Part shown: positions 63,051-64,000 of the stretch, one piece after another | Layout: each line of letters starts with the position of its first letter | How positions within the stretch are numbered: the first letter of the stretch is position 1 | Source of the DNA: Sulfurimonas sp. RIFOXYD12_FULL_33_39 | Lineage (GTDB): Bacteria > Campylobacterota > Campylobacteria > Campylobacterales > Sulfurimonadaceae | Reading direction: 5' to 3' | Length of the DNA stretch: 64,000 bases | Assembly: GCA_001829785.1 (NCBI GenBank) | Contig: MICF01000009.1 | Span: forward strand, 62,001-126,000 | The notes under the pieces: generated by a model | What the model saw: the letters and a program-made list of their open reading frames with translations, nothing else | Told to the model about the DNA's origin: nothing | The model's database searches: none | Program-made: the position numbers and the translations under genes

Positions 63051-63665
63051 ATGTTTAAATTTATCTCTAAGATAAAACATAAAGCAAATCGTTCAAAACT
63101 CAAAGATAAAAGTTTTGAATTTTTGTTTGATGAAGATAAAAGCGGTGAATATGTTGTTGTTGATACGGAAACAACGGGTCTAAATCCAAAAGATGATGAG
63201 ATACTCTCTATAGGAGCAGTAAAAATAAAAGATAATAAAATCATTACGTCAGAAACTTTTGAGGTTTTTTTGCAAAACTCAAAAGAGATAAGTTCTAAAA
63301 GTATTAAAATACACGGGATTCGTCCGTTTGATTTAAAAAATGCAAAAACAACGAAGGAGGGCATTGTAGAGTTTTTAAATTTTGTGGGTTCTAGACCACT
63401 TGTGGGATATTATTTGGAGTTTGATGTAAGTATGATAAACAAATATACAAAACCGATGCTTGGAATAACACTTCCCAATAGAATGATTGAAGTATCTGAG
63501 ATATACTTTGATAAAACGATTTCACTAATTCCTCAAGGAAATATTGATTTACGATTTGATACAATCTTAAAAAACTGCGGTATTCCCAATATGGGAGCAC
63601 ACAATGCTGTTAATGACGCGATTATGACAGCTATGATATATTTAAAATTAACAAAGGAAAAGTAA
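63051..63665 (+). CDS. DnaQ-like 3'-5' exonuclease (DEDDh)
   Basis: This 204-residue protein has all five DEDDh catalytic residues: D38 and E40 in [10 protein letters not shown]125 in LEFDVS, H184 and D189 in AHNAVNDA. It resembles the epsilon proofreading subunit of DNA polymerase III, but sits in an acetate operon, where a paralogue of unknown role often accompanies the DUF294 protein. ATG 63051 follows the upstream stop directly; an overlapping GTG at 63048 is possible. Confidence 0.88.
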   Translation: MFKFISKIKHKANRSKLKDKSFEFLFDEDKSGEYVVVDTETTGLNPKDDEILSIGAVKIKDNKIITSETFEVFLQNSKEISSKSIKIHGIRPFDLKNAKTTKEGIVEFLNFVGSRPLVGYYLEFDVSMINKYTKPMLGITLPNRMIEVSEIYFDKTISLIPQGNIDLRFDTILKNCGIPNMGAHNAVNDAIMTAMIYLKLTKEK

Positions 63666-64000
63666 TGATAAAAGAAATTTTTAACCCTAATAAAGAGTTT
63701 GCTAAAAATGCACGTATAAAAAATATGTGTGAATATCAAGCATTGCAAGATGCTGCAAAAGAAGACTATGAAGGTTTTTGGGGTGGTTATGCAAAAGAGA
63801 AGTTGGATTGGATAAAGCCGTTTACTAATGTATTGGATGAGAGCAAAGCACCGTTTGTTAAGTGGTTTGAGGGCGGAAAACTAAATGTTTCGGCTCAATG
63901 TATCGACCGTCATTTAGATAGTCGCAAAAATAAAGCTGCAATTATTTTTGAAGGTGACAGAGGCGATAAACAAATCATCACTTACCTCGAACTCTATTAT
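63665..64000 (+). CDS. acs: Acetyl-CoA synthetase, N-terminal part (runs off window)
   Basis: The first 112 residues of an open frame continuing past the right edge. The start [12 protein letters not shown], then [35 protein letters not shown] and [11 protein letters not shown] are the typical opening of acetyl-CoA synthetase, which activates acetate with ATP and CoA. Its ATG shares a base with the exonuclease stop (TAATG). It completes an operon of porin, DUF485, actP, DUF294, exonuclease and acs. Confidence 0.93.
   Translation, partial: MIKEIFNPNKEFAKNARIKNMCEYQALQDAAKEDYEGFWGGYAKEKLDWIKPFTNVLDESKAPFVKWFEGGKLNVSAQCIDRHLDSRKNKAAIIFEGDRGDKQIITYLELYY

Overview
The window is a 64-kb stretch of AT-rich, gene-dense bacterial chromosome from a free-living member of the Campylobacterota (Epsilonproteobacteria), most like Sulfurimonas or a close relative. 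The markers are an HP1021/Cj1608-type atypical response regulator next to a fused ispDF gene, a PglB-type oligosaccharyltransferase, the futalosine-pathway enzyme MqnE, a UPF0323 lipoprotein beside a glutathionylspermidine-synthase-like gene, and the run fabZ-lpxA-clpX-mreB-mreC-carB. I identified these by reading the protein sequences; no database search was run, so the genus is an inference. I saw no tRNA, rRNA or CRISPR array.

Layout. 1-10.3 kb: signalling and envelope genes (HPt fragment, OmpR-type regulator, WD40-like secreted protein, S4 protein, DUF445 protein, RND transporter, periplasmic rhodanese, CZB-type chemoreceptor, CopD-like membrane protein). 10.4-14.9 kb: gdhA, then a coupled operon of a TorD-type chaperone, a polyferredoxin, a degenerate AroE-like protein and an unknown protein. 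15.0-18.7 kb: ispDF, the HP1021-type regulator, a divergent ATP-sulfurylase-like gene and pgpA, all leftward. 18.9-28.6 kb: thiC, mrp with a structured leader, a haem-sensing diguanylate cyclase, and glnD-glmS. 28.7-33 kb: an accessory island with a DUF4062 gene and an ATPase-TOPRIM gene. 33-42.8 kb: lsrK-like kinase, metK, mqnE, pglB, galU, pgi and pglF, all rightward. 42.8-54.8 kb: leftward housekeeping genes from ppiB and queH through fabZ-lpxA-clpX-mreBC-carB to the UPF0323/Gsp pair. 54.8-64 kb: a sensor kinase/regulator pair, a roughly 1-kb segment bounded by 21-bp direct repeats, a porin, and an acetate uptake and activation operon (DUF485, actP, DUF294 protein, DnaQ-like exonuclease, start of acs).

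The best candidate for an undescribed system is the DUF4062 plus ATPase-TOPRIM pair at 29.7-32.6 kb. It combines a TIR-like DUF4062 domain with an OLD/PARIS-like ABC ATPase fused to a DUF4435-like TOPRIM domain, set between conserved genes and surrounded by non-coding hairpins. Other signals not explained by genes are a 21-bp direct repeat that begins in the last codons of a response-regulator gene and is repeated 1,026 bp downstream, a strong excess of the palindrome TACATGTA, short palindromic repeats mostly sitting at convergent gene ends, and a structured RNA candidate upstream of mrp.
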